Shown piece after piece: positions 22,995-35,340 of a stretch of 64,000 nt of DNA (its first letter is position 1; each line of letters begins with the position of its first letter). The translations under genes were made by a program, and so were the position numbers. Below the pieces are notes generated by a model. That model did not search any database. It was not told the DNA's origin and saw only the letters and a list, made by a program, of their open reading frames with translations. The DNA comes from Sphaerulina vaccinii (taxonomy: Eukaryota > Ascomycota > Dothideomycetes > Mycosphaerellales > Mycosphaerellaceae): the NCBI GenBank assembly GCA_022570795.1, contig JAKUDP010000002.1, forward strand, positions 124,001-188,000, read 5' to 3'.

Positions 22995-23290
22995 AAGGTA
23001 GTAGTACGTTAACCCATCGAGCGTCTAAGTAATATAGCGGATGATCCATGACCTATAGCACCGTAGTTTCCAAGGTAAAGAGGGTGCCTGAACAGTTAGG
23101 CGAATGTCTGCGAACAGACGAAGGAACCGACTGCGGACGAATAAGTAGGGCCTATTGCCTGGTCACATAGCGAAGTAGATACCTAATTTATAGGTTGTAC
23201 CACTAGAGTGGTGTCAGGTGTGAATCAAACCTGGGCAGGTTTGATTGACACGCGTTAACAACTGAGCTACACCAGAGGGGCTATGGGAGC
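22995..23290 (-). mobile_element. Probable tRNA-derived SINE
   Basis: On the minus strand the segment starts near 23287 with a tRNA-like head. It has the A-box TAGCTCAGTTG inside TGTAGCTCAGTTGTTAACGC and a degenerate B-box GGTTTGATTCA about 30 nt later. A pairable stem (TGGTGT/ACACCA) closes the head. About 210 bp of tRNA-unrelated body follows, ending in a short TAC repeat. The segment is GC-normal and sits at the edge of an AT-rich repeat, so it escaped RIP or is recent. The head most resembles a Val/Ile-type tRNA. No target duplication was identified. Confidence 0.55.
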
Positions 23291-25436
23291 ATACTGTCGC
23301 AATCGCTGCCTGAGCTGTGATTGGATGAGAGGACCAAAGCTCACAATCGGGTTATGCGGCGGTGAGGTGAAGTGAGATCGACAAAGAGACTAAAGGCAAA
23401 ACTAACAGCTGGTCCTGGAACCCGAGCATACGTCCTCCTCGTCATCCTCATCCTTATCACGCTTATCCTCGTTCTCGTATAGCCCAATCTTCATGTCACA
23501 ACCACAAATGCAAGTCATGCTAGGGACACAGCTATCCCACGGGCGGCGGCGGCGGCAGCAGCAGCGCTATTAAGCATTTGCAGCGCCTGCAACTTCGCGT
23601 AGGCTGGTCGAGTTGGTTATGCTGGCGGCGGTGGAACAGTTTATATACCCTACCAATGCGCAGAATCCGTTCCTTGCCCTACAAGGCGAACGCGTCTTTC
23701 GGCCCTGATCGTCTCGTCCTTGTCCTCAGCGGCGTCATCGGCAGCGGCAGCGGCTCCGGGATTGTACCCTGTAATGCTAGTCTATCGCTGCATCTCGAAT
23801 TTGCACCATTCCGAGCATCCACTATAGTCCGCATCCTACAAACGACCTCCATACGCGCGTTGGGAATTAGCTCACAGCTGCGGCCTTGGTTCCGTCGCGG
23901 CGCTTTCTTGGCCAACTGATGGCTCAGATGACGAAGAGCCTGCAATGTAGGTGGACAGAAATGTCGATGTTTGAAGTTGATGTCGAGTTTTGCTAGGGGC
24001 GGTAGTAGGTGTCGGTCTGTCGTACGTGTCCGTGCCTGCGTCCTCTCGCTTGCCTTATGTGGCAGGATACTATTAGGACTGAAGTAGTATCGGAGGTGGA
24101 TGTCCGACTTGCTGTTGCAGGGGGTTCCGAGGCCTCTTTCAAGGTATATTGCAGCCTTCCGCCAATTTTACAGGCATGAAGCGCTCATTCCTGTCAGAAT
24201 GAGCAAGTGGCCAATGGCGAGGCCACTGTTTATCACGCATCGTGATACAAATAAGTTGTAGTCCAGTGTCTCGCAGGGTGGTGCGGGCTGGAGCGGGTAG
24301 CAGCGACTGGACCATTCTAGCGCTGCGAGCGCGTTAAGCTGTCCAGTAGGATTTATTACCGCGCCGGCGTTAGCTCAATTTTGTGAACGGTAGGCACATC
24401 ACAGTGCGAAACAGCTCACTACTGCACCTGACTTTCGCTTGTACCCTCGCTACATCTCTGGAAAGTCGGCGTACAGACCTCAACTGTAGCCAATGGTTCA
24501 CGAAGACTGGCTGTGTGGTGGGTCTTTAGAGCGCCTGCTGAGCGCGATGTGCGTTAAGTCCTACCAGCCTGGAGATCTTCACGATTAGCTGGCTCGAGAA
24601 GAAGAATAGCGAGGCCCGGGTGGCCACTAGCAAGCTCCTTCGCATTTTTCACAGCCGTGCGAGATGCTGACCTTGCCAGCGCTGAACAGTCTAGGACGTT
24701 GCAATGCTTGGTCATAGTGGGCATTTCTGCCCATCCAATACGTTCGAAACCGCGATATCTCAGCTTCAAATCATCCAATGGTCACCAGTCAAATTGTGCT
24801 TTATTCTCATCCAACGCAAAATTAATCCTCGAATTCAATGTCTGCACCTTGTCTTGAGACATCAACTGCTACCGCAATAGTAAGAACGCAGTCGGGGTGC
24901 CAAAAGAACTAAATGCCAGGATGTGCTGCTGACAGGTGAGCAGACAGTCACTTTATCATTCGTATATGCAATCCGTGAGACCGGTGAAAATATCAACCAA
25001 CCAACTACGTGTACACGCGCGCAAGCAGACCGGTGAGTGATTCGACTAATTAATTTTTGACAGAATGGATCTTCCTTGTGGAACCGCTCCGCATGTCGCT
25101 GCTTCTCATGGGACGCCAGAGTCGCGTCTTGGATCTGATCTCCACCAACCTGGAGCTAGGCCAGGCCGGACCATAAAACTCCCACAGTACACCGCAGTAA
25201 TGGAAAACAGCCTCGACGACGTGGAGATCCAAGTAGAGGGAGATTTCAGTGCCCTGCGACAGCTCGCATGTCCATACAGCTAGTTCATGAGCTGCAGGGC
25301 ATACATGCATGCGTCAAGCTGCTCGTCGTGTACGCCACCTCGCCAGGTCTGCTTTATCTTTGTCTGCTTGCGCACACAATCGTTTCACTTCTTCGAGAGA
25401 TGATTAACAGCACCAAGAGACGTCAAGTCTAGGAAC
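23291..25436. other. Gene-poor unique stretch
   Basis: About 2.1 kb of normal composition. Frames at 23578-23919 (+), 24554-24778 (-) and 25065-25283 (+, 72 codons with a true ATG) have no recognisable domains and overlap frames on the other strand. A GC-rich CGG/CAG trinucleotide run lies near 23538-23565. The only clear structure is the triple hairpin at 24183-24247. Confidence 0.45.
24183..24247. other. Three consecutive perfect hairpins
   Basis: Three perfect inverted repeats follow each other within 65 bp: GCTCATTC/GAATGAGC (8-bp stem, 6-nt loop, 24183-24204), AGTGGCC/GGCCACT (7-bp stem, 8-nt loop, 24206-24227) and TATCACG/CGTGATA (7-bp stem, 3-nt loop, 24231-24247). No coding frame explains them. 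They could form a structured RNA, a cruciform, or the remains of a mobile-element end. Confidence 0.55.
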
Positions 25437-27287
25437 ATGCCTCGCGCTACCAATAATCCCTGTTGTACGCCAACAGAGCTTGCCCAGTCTTCACTGGTTG
25501 CTCGGTTGCTCGAGATTCAGGACTATCAAGTGGTGAACGACAAATCAGTGGCCTGGGCTGAAAGTCTGTCATGCTTGTGGATAGAGTCGGATGACACTTT
25601 GCGACTAGGAGGTGGACCATACCGAACCATCAAAGACTACATTGCCGTATCCTACTCTTGGAAAGAGACACCTGGGCTCGAGGATAGTAAGGCAGGCAGC
25701 TACAGCATTGGTGACTGGAAAGACCGAAATCTCCGTCCGAGCAGAGTGCGTGATGAAGTCCTGTCGCGAGTGATACGCTATGCGAAGTATCATCAGATCC
25801 TCAGATTCTGGATAGATCGGGAATGCATTCCTGAGGATGAGCCCGGAGTAAGGCAGATCGCTATGGACTCTATGGACTCGGTGTATCGAAACAGCCCGAA
25901 TCCTGTCGGATTGCTGGCTGTTATCCTGGAGACTCAAGATGAGGTCAACACACTGCAACGCCTATTACAAGGATTTTACGCTTACCAGGATGACGAATCT
26001 ACTCCACCCAAACTAGCGCATCCCGTCTATGCGCTCAGCTCTCTAGCAGCATTTAGCCTGCTACGCCTTCTTCGATCAGATCGTTGGTGGACCAGGGCGT
26101 GGATCTTCCAGGAAGAATATCTGTCGTCTACCAAAATGCATCTTCTCATTCGGCGCAAGTACGGAACAGTGGCACTACATGAGTTTGGATACTTGGGCGG
26201 TGAACTGTGCATTAACGCTGCGGACTTTCGGGAATAAGCTACCATCTTCCTCCTCGCATTCAAGCGGAAGGCTGGAGACCAATTGAGCAGAACGTGCACA
26301 GAAATGCTGAAGACGTTTGGGAAGTATAGGGTGCTGTACCGCTTTCAGAACGACGCAAGGAGAAAGGCAATGGCTCCAAGAATCTTCGCAGACATCGAGC
26401 GCAGACAAATCAAGAAACCCTACGATCGCATCTCGATCGCAGCGAACAGCTGCGATTACGCTGTGCGTTTCGATTCACAGATCATGTCAAAGAGTACTCA
26501 CAGCATAGGTCTCTGTCTGCTTACGATGTATCTCTTGAACGGAGAGATTCTTCGCGGATTTAGAGACATCACGAAGTGTCCGACGCAGACGGATCTCTCT
26601 AACTACCTCCAGCACATATCATTCAACAAGTTTGATCCACCGGTCCAAGGGAATGATCTGTCTTATCTCAAAGCGTGCCGTTTACACGGAGTCTCTTTGA
26701 GCCACGAAGGAGTTCGTGCGAAAGGCCACTTGTGGAGAATCTTTGGGACCTTGCCTACGTGTGCGTGGCCACATCCGCGACGATGGAGTCGGAAGGATCA
26801 TCGCACAGGACTGAATGATTTCCAGAGGGACTGCCTACATCAGGCAGTCGTTGAGTTGAAGGGTTGCAACCAAGTATTGCACTCTCTAGCCGGGAGACTT
26901 TATCAGTATCTCGAATGCGACCGGCTGGATACTCGGCCTTCGCCAGAAAAACAGCACATGGACCTGATGGCCGAGTTTGTGGTGGAGGCCATCAGAACAA
27001 GATCGCCCTTGCAGGTAGTAGGTATGCATGGATCCGATCTAGCCAGTGGCTTATTCGTCGGCAGCGTGGCGCCCGCAACGGGAATCTTTACGTCGTGGCA
27101 TTCTGACTTCGGTGAAGATGGTCGGTATCGGCAGTCCCACGTCTCACTCGGGGTTGAAGTCGAGTGGACAACACGTGATCCGTTTCTGGCTACTGTGAAA
27201 TGGGTGAATGGGCTGGCTTTTTTCGGGCAATGTGAACAGATGTATGTTACTTTCAGATGGCCACGTGAATGGACGAGGAGCTTCTGA
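25437..27287 (+). pseudogene. HET-domain (heterokaryon incompatibility) protein with one nonsense codon
   Basis: One continuous frame of 617 codons from the ATG at 25437, interrupted only by TAA at 26235-26237. Both sides are in the same frame, so this is a point nonsense change and not an intron or frameshift. The HET domain occupies the N-terminal third: YIAVSYSWKE, FWIDRECIPEDE, a QIAMDSMDSVYRNS segment and RWWTRAWIFQEEYL. The long C-terminal region is typical of large fungal HET proteins that trigger cell death on non-self fusion. A CAA-to-TAA change (Gln to stop) would be a single C-to-T transition, matching RIP. The upstream part alone would give a 266-aa protein retaining the HET domain. 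Alternatively the second half could come from reinitiation or readthrough. Confidence 0.85.
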
Positions 27288-27560
27288 AGGCAATGGGCTT
27301 CTGTATTGAGTCCTTCACACCAAATTCTCCGCTGGCTATGCACTTAGATGTCTGAACCAGCAGCAGGTTGTTTTGCATAAGGAGAGGTTAAAGTATTGCG
27401 CAGAGAGCCGGAGAACGAAGCGCCAACAAAGGATTCGGATCTGGAAGCGAGCCTATGGCGAGATATCTTAATGTATCGAATCCGGCGATGTGATAAGCTA
27501 GACGAATGGGCCCTGTATCTATCGTCTACCACATCTGGCCGTTGCCTTGCCTAGCTTGTA

Positions 27561-27920
27561 TCAAGGCTCGGTTGGCATGAATGTCTCTATTCCACCAACC
27601 GTAGTACACGTAAGCGGCGTGATAGTGATTCCCGCTGTGGTCGGTGTATCTGCCTCGGATGCTGTGACGATCTTCGGTAGTGGATAATCTGAATAGGTGG
27701 GCACATCGTTCGATAATGTGCCATCAGCACACACCCAAGCTCCGCGGGGCATGTCCTGCCAAATGCCCGATCCGCACACTAAGACCCGATCGGAGGTGGC
27801 ACCTGGGCGACAGCGCCCTTCGTCGAGGGGTGCGCATTGTTCTGCAATTGTGAAGGTCACGAAGGACAGTAGGCCAAGAACGCGGAACCTTGACATCATG
27901 ATAGGAAGTGAAGTGCTCAT
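27561..27920 (-). CDS. Small secreted cysteine-containing protein
   Basis: 119-codon single-exon frame from ATG 27920; an alternative Met at 27896 gives MSRFRVLGLLSFVTFTIAEQ, a good signal peptide. The mature part has four cysteines in a compact stretch (QCAPL, RCRPG, LVCGS, WVCAD), then a Thr/Pro-rich tail with one more cysteine. A TTTTATAAG box lies about 45 bp upstream of the ATG on the minus strand. Size, signal peptide and cysteines suit an extracellular effector-like protein, but no family was recognised. A plus-strand frame overlaps but has no such features. Confidence 0.55.
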   Translation of the reverse strand: MSTSLPIMMSRFRVLGLLSFVTFTIAEQCAPLDEGRCRPGATSDRVLVCGSGIWQDMPRGAWVCADGTLSNDVPTYSDYPLPKIVTASEADTPTTAGITITPLTCTTVGGIETFMPTEP

Positions 27921-28386
27921 GCCGGTTGAAAAGTTGTAGCCCGCTAATAGTCTCTTTGCTTATAAAAGAATCGTGCCTGGTATTTAAGTGAGAGAGAGAT
28001 TCTGTCAGTTGCTTAGTTCGCGTATTGTTGCCACAAAAGCCTGCGATCTTATTGAGCCGGTTTGGCTCACTGTTGCTTAATCTGATAGTTGCTTCAGAAG
28101 CCGCCGACTCGAATGAGATACTCTGCTAGCCTGTTCTGGCCCTGCAGTCTCTTTCCGCCTCAATCTAGCTGTTCCGTCAAGCTACTAGTGCCGATCGCTA
28201 GTATGTAACAAGGTAATTGCGCCTTTTCTGTCTTGTTTGAGCTTCGGAGCTACCTCTAGCTCCGCCAATACCGGTACTTCATATCTCTTTCTTACTTCTT
28301 GTGCACTCTGCCTCGCGCTTTGCCTTGGAACCGTCTGAGACTTTCTGCATTTGCTCCTCCTCCTCGTCGGAGCTTGCTGATAAATG

Positions 28387-29210
28387 TCACCTCTCTGTAG
28401 CGTAGATAATGTCATCCCACTCTTGTCGTTGAGCTAACAAAGATGACGCAGCACGACGAAAGTAATCTAAGCGCAACACACATGTGAGAAGCATCTCAGA
28501 TGGCAGTTTCAGAGCGTGGATATAGGATATGTAAGCCAGTACCTCGCATCTTTTAGCGCAAGTCAGGCGACCACCTAATCGGCGGTTTTGATATCCGACC
28601 GCTCCGGGTTCTGAGTATCTTTGCTGCAGCGCGTGTCGAGTTACAACTCGTGGCGTTAGCGCCATCCACTTCGAGTATAGTGCTCGGTAATCTAATGAAA
28701 CCTCTGCTTTCACGAAGCTCGCCTTGTGGAGTAACACTACTACCGCTGCCCCAAGTAGCTTGGCTACACCAACGGACAAGAACATATATTATGATTGCGG
28801 CAATATTGGAGAAGGCCTCGAGAGACAGCTTGGCAACTATCGTCCAAAGGTCGTCCAGGACTTCAGAGTAAGCGAGAGCACATCGATCTATGGCATTCTA
28901 GACTCTGACTGGCATCTAGCAGCTTCCAGTCACGAAAGGAACAGAAATTATCCAAGCGGTCCCACGTCCATACTGTTGTACAACAAGAACCCCGGCAGAA
29001 CTCTCACTTAGGCACAACACCAATCAGCGTCACTATCGATGTGGGCGACAGATTGCAGGCAGACATAGCGGGACCGATCTTGCCAGGCTGCCTGAGCAAG
29101 AGCTCGTGTACTACGTGGTCTGCGGTCTCTGCTGGTAAGGGTGTCACGTTTCCCTCTGAGCTACGAGGAATGAGTCAAATCACGAATCGTAGTGGTTGTT
29201 GGTGAGGGCC
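28387..29210. other. Coding-like remnant, strand and identity unresolved
   Basis: Two overlapping coding-like signals occur. On the plus strand a frame without ATG runs to 29011 (GNIGEGLERQLGNYRP, STSIYGILDSDWHLAASS); after a one-base shift a second stretch (TPISVTIDVGDRLQADIAG) continues to about 29205, suggesting a frameshifted secreted-protein remnant. On the minus strand, 28785-28387 is a 132-codon frame starting with a true ATG. I recognise neither family. The 27921-28386 stretch has no supported gene. Confidence 0.25.
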
Positions 29211-29639
29211 TGGTATGTGATGCAGTCTATGACCAGTCAGTTTGCCAGTAGGTGTCGCGATACTAGTGGTGCTTCGGAATGTAACTCTAAAGTGGGCAAG
29301 CGACTCGGCGGAATATAGTTTTCTCGTACTACAGATGGACTCTGCCTCATCATATAACATCCTTCCCATTTCGTTTCGTTTCGTCTATTCAATCTAGCTA
29401 CTCTGTTAACAGGTCCTTACTACTCCCTTATATACTAGATTTCCCAATGTCTTGACACCTAGTCTCGACTGATCTCTAGATTCTCCAGCATGTTCATAAG
29501 CTGCCCTAATGAACTTTCCTCGCAAACTCTCTCATAGCTATCGTCCGACTCCACCTCATCTCCCAAATCACTACTATCCCCCGAGTTGTAGGTGTCGTCC
29601 GAGCCACTCCGGTATATGTTGTCGTCAAAGTTATCCACA

Positions 29640-31355
29640 CTCTCAGAGAGTCTTTGATCTTCCTAACGGACATTCCGTTGAATAGGAATAGCCCGCTCTA
29701 TATCTCTTCGGTGTCGACTGACGGCTAGTATAATAACATCCTTGTACCAATCTGTCAATCTCTAAAGATCGTCCCACTGCCAGATGCCGACTACCTCTGC
29801 AGGAGTTACTTCCTATAGGCACAAATAGTAATTTTGCCAATAGTCTCTACTATATAGTGCCTCCACCTAATAGTAGTCCAATTCTGCGCTGCAATGCAAG
29901 ATTGGCAGACCAAGCTCGATTCGGATGCGTGGATCGATAACCACAATAAGCTAAAGACTTCTACTCGTACGTGTACGGCGATAGTTTGCTAGTTCTGCGA
30001 CGCTTTGCGGACAATTGCTAAAAGAGATGTAGGGGGTATCCTTCCAATTCTTATAATTAATGTGTGTCTGCAAGGTCTTGATGCGTATCTCTTTACTATC
30101 TAGCCGCATTCTAGCTCCTCTTGCCAACATACGAGAGCTCTCTGGGCATAGTTGGCTTCCAGACATCATGTCGTAAGTTCGCATTAGGGGACAGTCCCAA
30201 AGCTAGTCAAGGACAGAACCTGGAAACAAAGTCCTGAGAGTAGGTGTCCATGTTCTTGACTACAGACGATTCTGTTTAGTAGAGGGAAAGACTGATCGTT
30301 GTTCGGGATAAAGAAGAAATTTTGCGATCCCGTACGTGAGCAGAGGAGCGTCCATGTCTGGCAGTACTATACGTGCCTTGATAGTGTTGCTTGATCTTCG
30401 ATAAAATCGAATGCGAAGATATCCTTTTGACAGGATAAGACGGAGGGCTGCGCCTGGTTTCGACTGGCTAGACCTCTTACCGGTCTATGCACCTCGAGCT
30501 GAATATGATTCCCTGCCCCTAAGTTAGACGCGATAGGTTGGCCAAGGAGCCAATCACAGCTCATAGCCACCCAGACCTACTTCGCTCGCTCTCTTGCCAG
30601 ACTTGATTTACCGTATATATCTCCATTGCTGTCTTCTTGCGCTATTGCTCTGCCTTGCGTTCCTTCTCTGATTTACACCTCGTCCGTACAAGCTCCAATC
30701 CCTACACCACCTTCCTTACGACAGATTCTCTTCACGCAATTATTGTTCTCTATTCGGGATCTACATGCGATCGACAGGATTCATTGCGACATTAAGACTC
30801 AGAACATCTGCGTGCGCTCTAGAACTCTACTCTGTGTAGTGCTAATTAACACTGCCTCTATTCGAAAATATATTAGTAGTGGACCAAAATGTACTCCTAG
30901 AGCTAGAGGGACTATAGGATATCTGGCGCCCGAGTAGGAAAACGGAACGACTTACGGCAAGCCCGTCGATCTATGGGCTGCTAGATGTGTCGGTGTCCAA
31001 TTGCTTCTAAGAGAGCGCAACTTTACAACTCGATATCTCCAAGTTAACGACCCTTAAGGCAGAGGCTGCAATCTATAGCGTCCGCGCTCAAGCTATTAGG
31101 ACACACTTCCACCTGATCTCGCAGATGTTAAGAAAACCAAACGCAGATTTTGACTAATATCGAGCGGCGCTAGGTTAACATACAAGAGGCAGCAAAGAAC
31201 ATTTATTGTACAGGATGCTTGATCCTAAGCCTGCGAAGCGGATCACGGCTAGCGATGCGACCGCGCACGAATTCGTACGTGACGAATACAAGCGATTATC
31301 GGAGGCATCCTCAACATCAATGCCTGGCGGCAAACGTACGCAGTCAGAACGCTGA
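29640..31355 (+). pseudogene. Protein kinase pseudogene (RIP-type nonsense codons)
   Basis: Around 29665-29970 a frame beginning LTDIPLNRNSPLYISS is broken by three TAG codons, each where Gln is plausible. Farther on, kinase motifs appear: LHAIDRIHCDIKTQNICV (catalytic loop), LINTAS in place of the DFG region, RGTIGYLAPE followed by TAG, then GKPVDLWA. The C-lobe end MLDPKPAKRITASDATAHEF lies at about 31210-31265, before a natural stop near 31353. Stops and frame breaks between about 30000 and 30600 remove any continuous product. The C-to-T bias of the nonsense codons suggests a duplicated kinase gene hit by RIP. Confidence 0.75.
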
Positions 31356-31725
31356 AGAAGCCCTAGGGCTGATCGACTAAGAGGCAGAGAGAGCCATGAG
31401 GTGCTTTGAACATGTTTATCAATGTTAACTTAGTGCTTGCCTGCGTTGTTCGACGGAGGAAGTGTATGCAGCAACGTATGATTTTGAATACAATTTGCCA
31501 GATGAGACAACGCGCACCTCGTTGTGAACCAATCGCCACTTGCGTTGTTCGTGATAACATGAGCGCAGTGAGTGAAGTAGACATGCCAAGGCGCAGTAGG
31601 CTTTCTACCCTGAGCGGGTAGTCTCAGTCATCAGATCACGTGCTTAGGGCAAGCCATTCCGCGCGTGGTCTGAGGGCCCAACCGGCTTTTTTAGTAATAT
31701 TAATTAGCTTCTATATACTAATTTC
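31356..31725. other. Unique flank left of the large TIR element
   Basis: 370 bp of ordinary to slightly AT-rich sequence between the kinase remnant and the inverted repeat at 31726. Short overlapping frames only; no gene supported. Confidence 0.4.
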
Positions 31726-32639
31726 GCATATATACTAATTAGCTTGTTCAAACGGATTCATACGGCGACGACGATAGCAGATATCAAATTAGAGAAACTA
31801 AAGAGTGCAAAGTATAGTATAAGGTATAGAGAACAAGTATATAATATCTAAAATCCCTATTCCGAACAATGCGCATACGAAAATGCGTATTAGGTAGTTT
31901 TTATATATTATATAGGCCGATACTACTACTTTCTAGATACTACTCCTCCTACTATAGACGAGCTCTACTAACTAGACAAAGTGTATATAGTACCTAAGAC
32001 GCGTAGAAATCTAGTAACAAAGAGTTTTTGCGCAATACCTCGCATTAAAGACTAGAAACATAGTTAGTCTGCGAGGGTCGCTAAGTAGCCTTAGGCAATA
32101 TTATTCTTCGAATCTGAGTCTACCGAGTTCGAGAATCGATCGAGGGGTAGAGTAGGAGGTAGGCTATCGACTAGAAGTATATATAGGAGTGCCGGGGACG
32201 CAGACGTTAGCGAATTGTTCGATATAAGCTTTTCTAGTCTAGGTAGAGAGGATAGCAATAGCGACCTATCTAACGTAGAATCTTATATAAGCGATCTTAT
32301 TCTAAATAAGGTTAATATTTTAGAAGGCCTAGAAAGCAATACATAATAGCTAAGAGTCCGCAATTAAGTGCAGGAAGTATTCGGAGGCCTACTAGGTAGA
32401 CCTAATTACTATACTACCCTAAAGCGCAAAGCTATATAGTAGATATTTATTAGGAAGGTAATAGAGTTTCTAGTCGACGAGTCTAAAGCTCGGTTAAAGG
32501 CAAAAGCATACGTCGCACTCTAAGAGGCGTAGGTAGAAAACTAGTTAAGCTAGGTCGTATTCTATAAGAATTAGCAGACTTTGTAGCTAAAGCCTAGAGC
32601 TAGTGCAGATAGTAGGTAGTATACTACGCTTACTATTCC

Positions 32640-34010
32640 GACTAAATATATAGAAGCAATCTAGAAGCTTGCGAAAGACTTTATATATAGGATCCTAAAG
32701 GTATAGATCTAGGTAGTATATACAAGTATAGTAGGCTAGCTAGCTCTAGATAGCGAGTCGGACTAGTATTAGTAGACGCTAGGTCTAGTAAAGCGCAAGC
32801 TCCGTATACTATATCTCTTTCTAGCTCGCGAACTACAAGCATACTATGTCTAGAATCTTATTTTCAATCCGAATAATATTATCTAGATCGCAGCTATATC
32901 TATAGGCAAGAGTCTAACCTTCTAGTCCTAGCCTCTTATTCGTAACCGTACTATTATCCTAATTATACTACTTAACTAGATTGGAATCGAGTAGGAGACA
33001 AGGATCTAGCAACTCAGAAGCAACCTAATCCTCTTTATATCTTATATAAAGACTAGACTAAGCGTATAGTAGTAGGTAGATCTGCGAGCAGGCAAGTTTA
33101 CTTATATTCTCCTTAGTCTAGAGATAGTAATATAGAAGTAGTTCCGAAAGCTGCAGCTCGAGCCTTAGTTTAGATAGCGTCTAGGTATAGTTATTATTAA
33201 TAAATTCTACCTCGTCTACTAGTAGAGTATAGAGAATAGAGGATTTAGAAAGGAGTATACAAACCTCTAGACGCTGCGTGCGCTCCTATACTATAACGTC
33301 CGCATATATAGTTGTATAGCTATGTTGGACGCTATAGTAGAAAAGGTCTATACAAAGACGACTAGTATGCAAGAAGGTCGTATTATCTTAATTAGGAATA
33401 GTATTAACCGGCCTAAGATCTTTATACGGGCTATACTAATCCTAGACGGTATAGGAGATAACTATAGCTTGCTCTTCTAGCTTACTACGCAGGTAGTAGA
33501 CCTAAGTACGTAGGTAAAGGATCCCGTATAGATTCTAAAAAGCATAGTTTTTCGTAATAGTCGGAAGAGATATTAGGAGGCTGCCTACGCTATACGTATA
33601 TATATTATATAGAAATTCCTAGAGTATATAGAGGTAGAGGTATACTAGATAGTCCGGGTCTACTACGGGCGGATAGCTAGGCGGATATAGAGCAAGCTTA
33701 TATAGAAGTTCTAGAAGTACGACTCTAAAATCCGTATTCTCTTTGCGACTAAGGCGCTTAGGTTAGGAGTAGATATTCTAGACATTAAGGAGATCGTCTA
33801 GTATAGGCTCCCAAAGCAATATATAATATAGTATATTATATAGCGCGCAGGTTGTATAGTGCGAGACTCGGTAAAGTATAGGCCTAGGCGCTTTACTCTA
33901 CTATACGAAAAGTTCGCTAATCTCGAGTATATAGTCTTGCCTACCTAGTCTATAGAGCCCGCGCGCCTTGCAGAGATCCTAGTAGATAAGCCTATTAGTT
34001 AGCCTGCACC
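32640..34010 (+). pseudogene. RecQ/DEAD-like helicase, RIP-disrupted
   Basis: One frame, interrupted by RIP-type stops, carries superfamily-2 helicase landmarks. A P-loop remnant AISIGKSLTF lies near 32890. RILFATKALRLGVDILDIKE (motif V-like) lies near 33730, followed by a QRAGRxGRD-like motif VI reading RAGCIVRD near 33845. The spacing fits a two-lobe SF2 helicase of the RecQ type. The ATPase is dead: the P-loop is degraded and several Gln codons are TAG. It would have acted in nuclear DNA unwinding, possibly in mobilisation of the host element. Confidence 0.7.
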
Positions 34011-35340
34011 TCTAGATACGAAGGCAAAGAAGAGAAAGTCGGATTAGAACAAGTATAACAAGCTTAAGTTCTTTGTCTACTATTAGATTAATTAGACTAC
34101 GGGCAATCTGCCTACAATCTAGCCTAGGTATCGAAGGAAGGTCTAGCTATATACGTTTATAGAGGCTATACCTGAGTAGATAGATACGGACTACTACAAC
34201 TATTGCTAGCCTATATAGAAGCTCTCCGAGTCGGAAATATAGTAGGCTATAGTAATAGAGTCCTAGGTATTAGTTAGAGTTTCAAGGCGTATACTCTTTG
34301 TATAGGCTTGTCTGCGCAAGTAGGACATCCTTTAGGCAAAGCGTCTATATACTAATACGATCTTCTAGCTAGTACCTAGATCTATACTACCCTAGAGGAT
34401 TTAAGAGCGTATCGCCTACTACTAGGGCAAGGCTCCTAGTTACTACCTAGTCCTCGACCGAACTAGATTAAAAGCCTATCTAGAGTAGGCGAAGTTTGTA
34501 TTACTAACCTAACTACTATCTATACTAGAGACTTAGCTACGTGCGTTTATATAGTAGGTAGATAGCAACCTCGCAAGCGGCTAGGCTAATATAGAGAGGT
34601 AGAGTAGATAGCTTGTAGACAAAGGCCGGGCGAGCTACAAGTAGTATTACCTAGGGCAATATATAAGTATTAAGGATAGGCGAGTCGATTATAATATTAG
34701 CGAGACTATTATAGATATATCGGACACGTCTATATATAGAATTCGCACGTTCGGTATTTAGACTCTACTTCTATATATATCGACGCCCGAGCTATAGACG
34801 ATATCTAAAGTAGTCGCGAGTAATAGGTCTCTAGATTCCGAACAAGCTACGTAGGACAGCGCGCCTAATATACTAAACAAGGATATAGTAGCGCCTACAA
34901 AAGGAAAGGGAAGAGCAAAGCCTAGAGCATCTACTCCCAAATATAAGTAGACGTATTCCTAGACTCTATCGCTATAGGTATTGCTATAGACAAAGTAGAC
35001 TCCTAATTTCTATAAGGTCCTAGCTAAGAAGTCTAGTAATATCTAGTCTGCGAGCAATACCTAGCCGTCTAAGTAGAGCCGTATAGAATCGCCTCCTAAG
35101 CTATCGATAGGTAGAGTATCTAGAGTTTCTAGTTATGCGACTAGAGGCTATATGCCTCTAAAGCATTGTCGATAGAATTATAGATAGTATACTAGCCGCT
35201 CCCGGGCTCGCTACCTACCTACGTTATATAATTAATTATATATAAAGCTAGTATCCTAATATATAGAGGAAATCCTATACTTATATTCTATACTCTCGTA
35301 CCTCTAGTCTCCCTATTTGTTCTATACTTGCTCCTATAGT

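Noticed and set aside
23578..23945. Overlapping ORFs on both strands
   Set aside because: Low-complexity, Arg/Ser-rich translations without domains; no start or splice support.
24554..24778. Minus-strand 74-codon frame
   Set aside because: No ATG at its start, a stop directly upstream, no family recognised.
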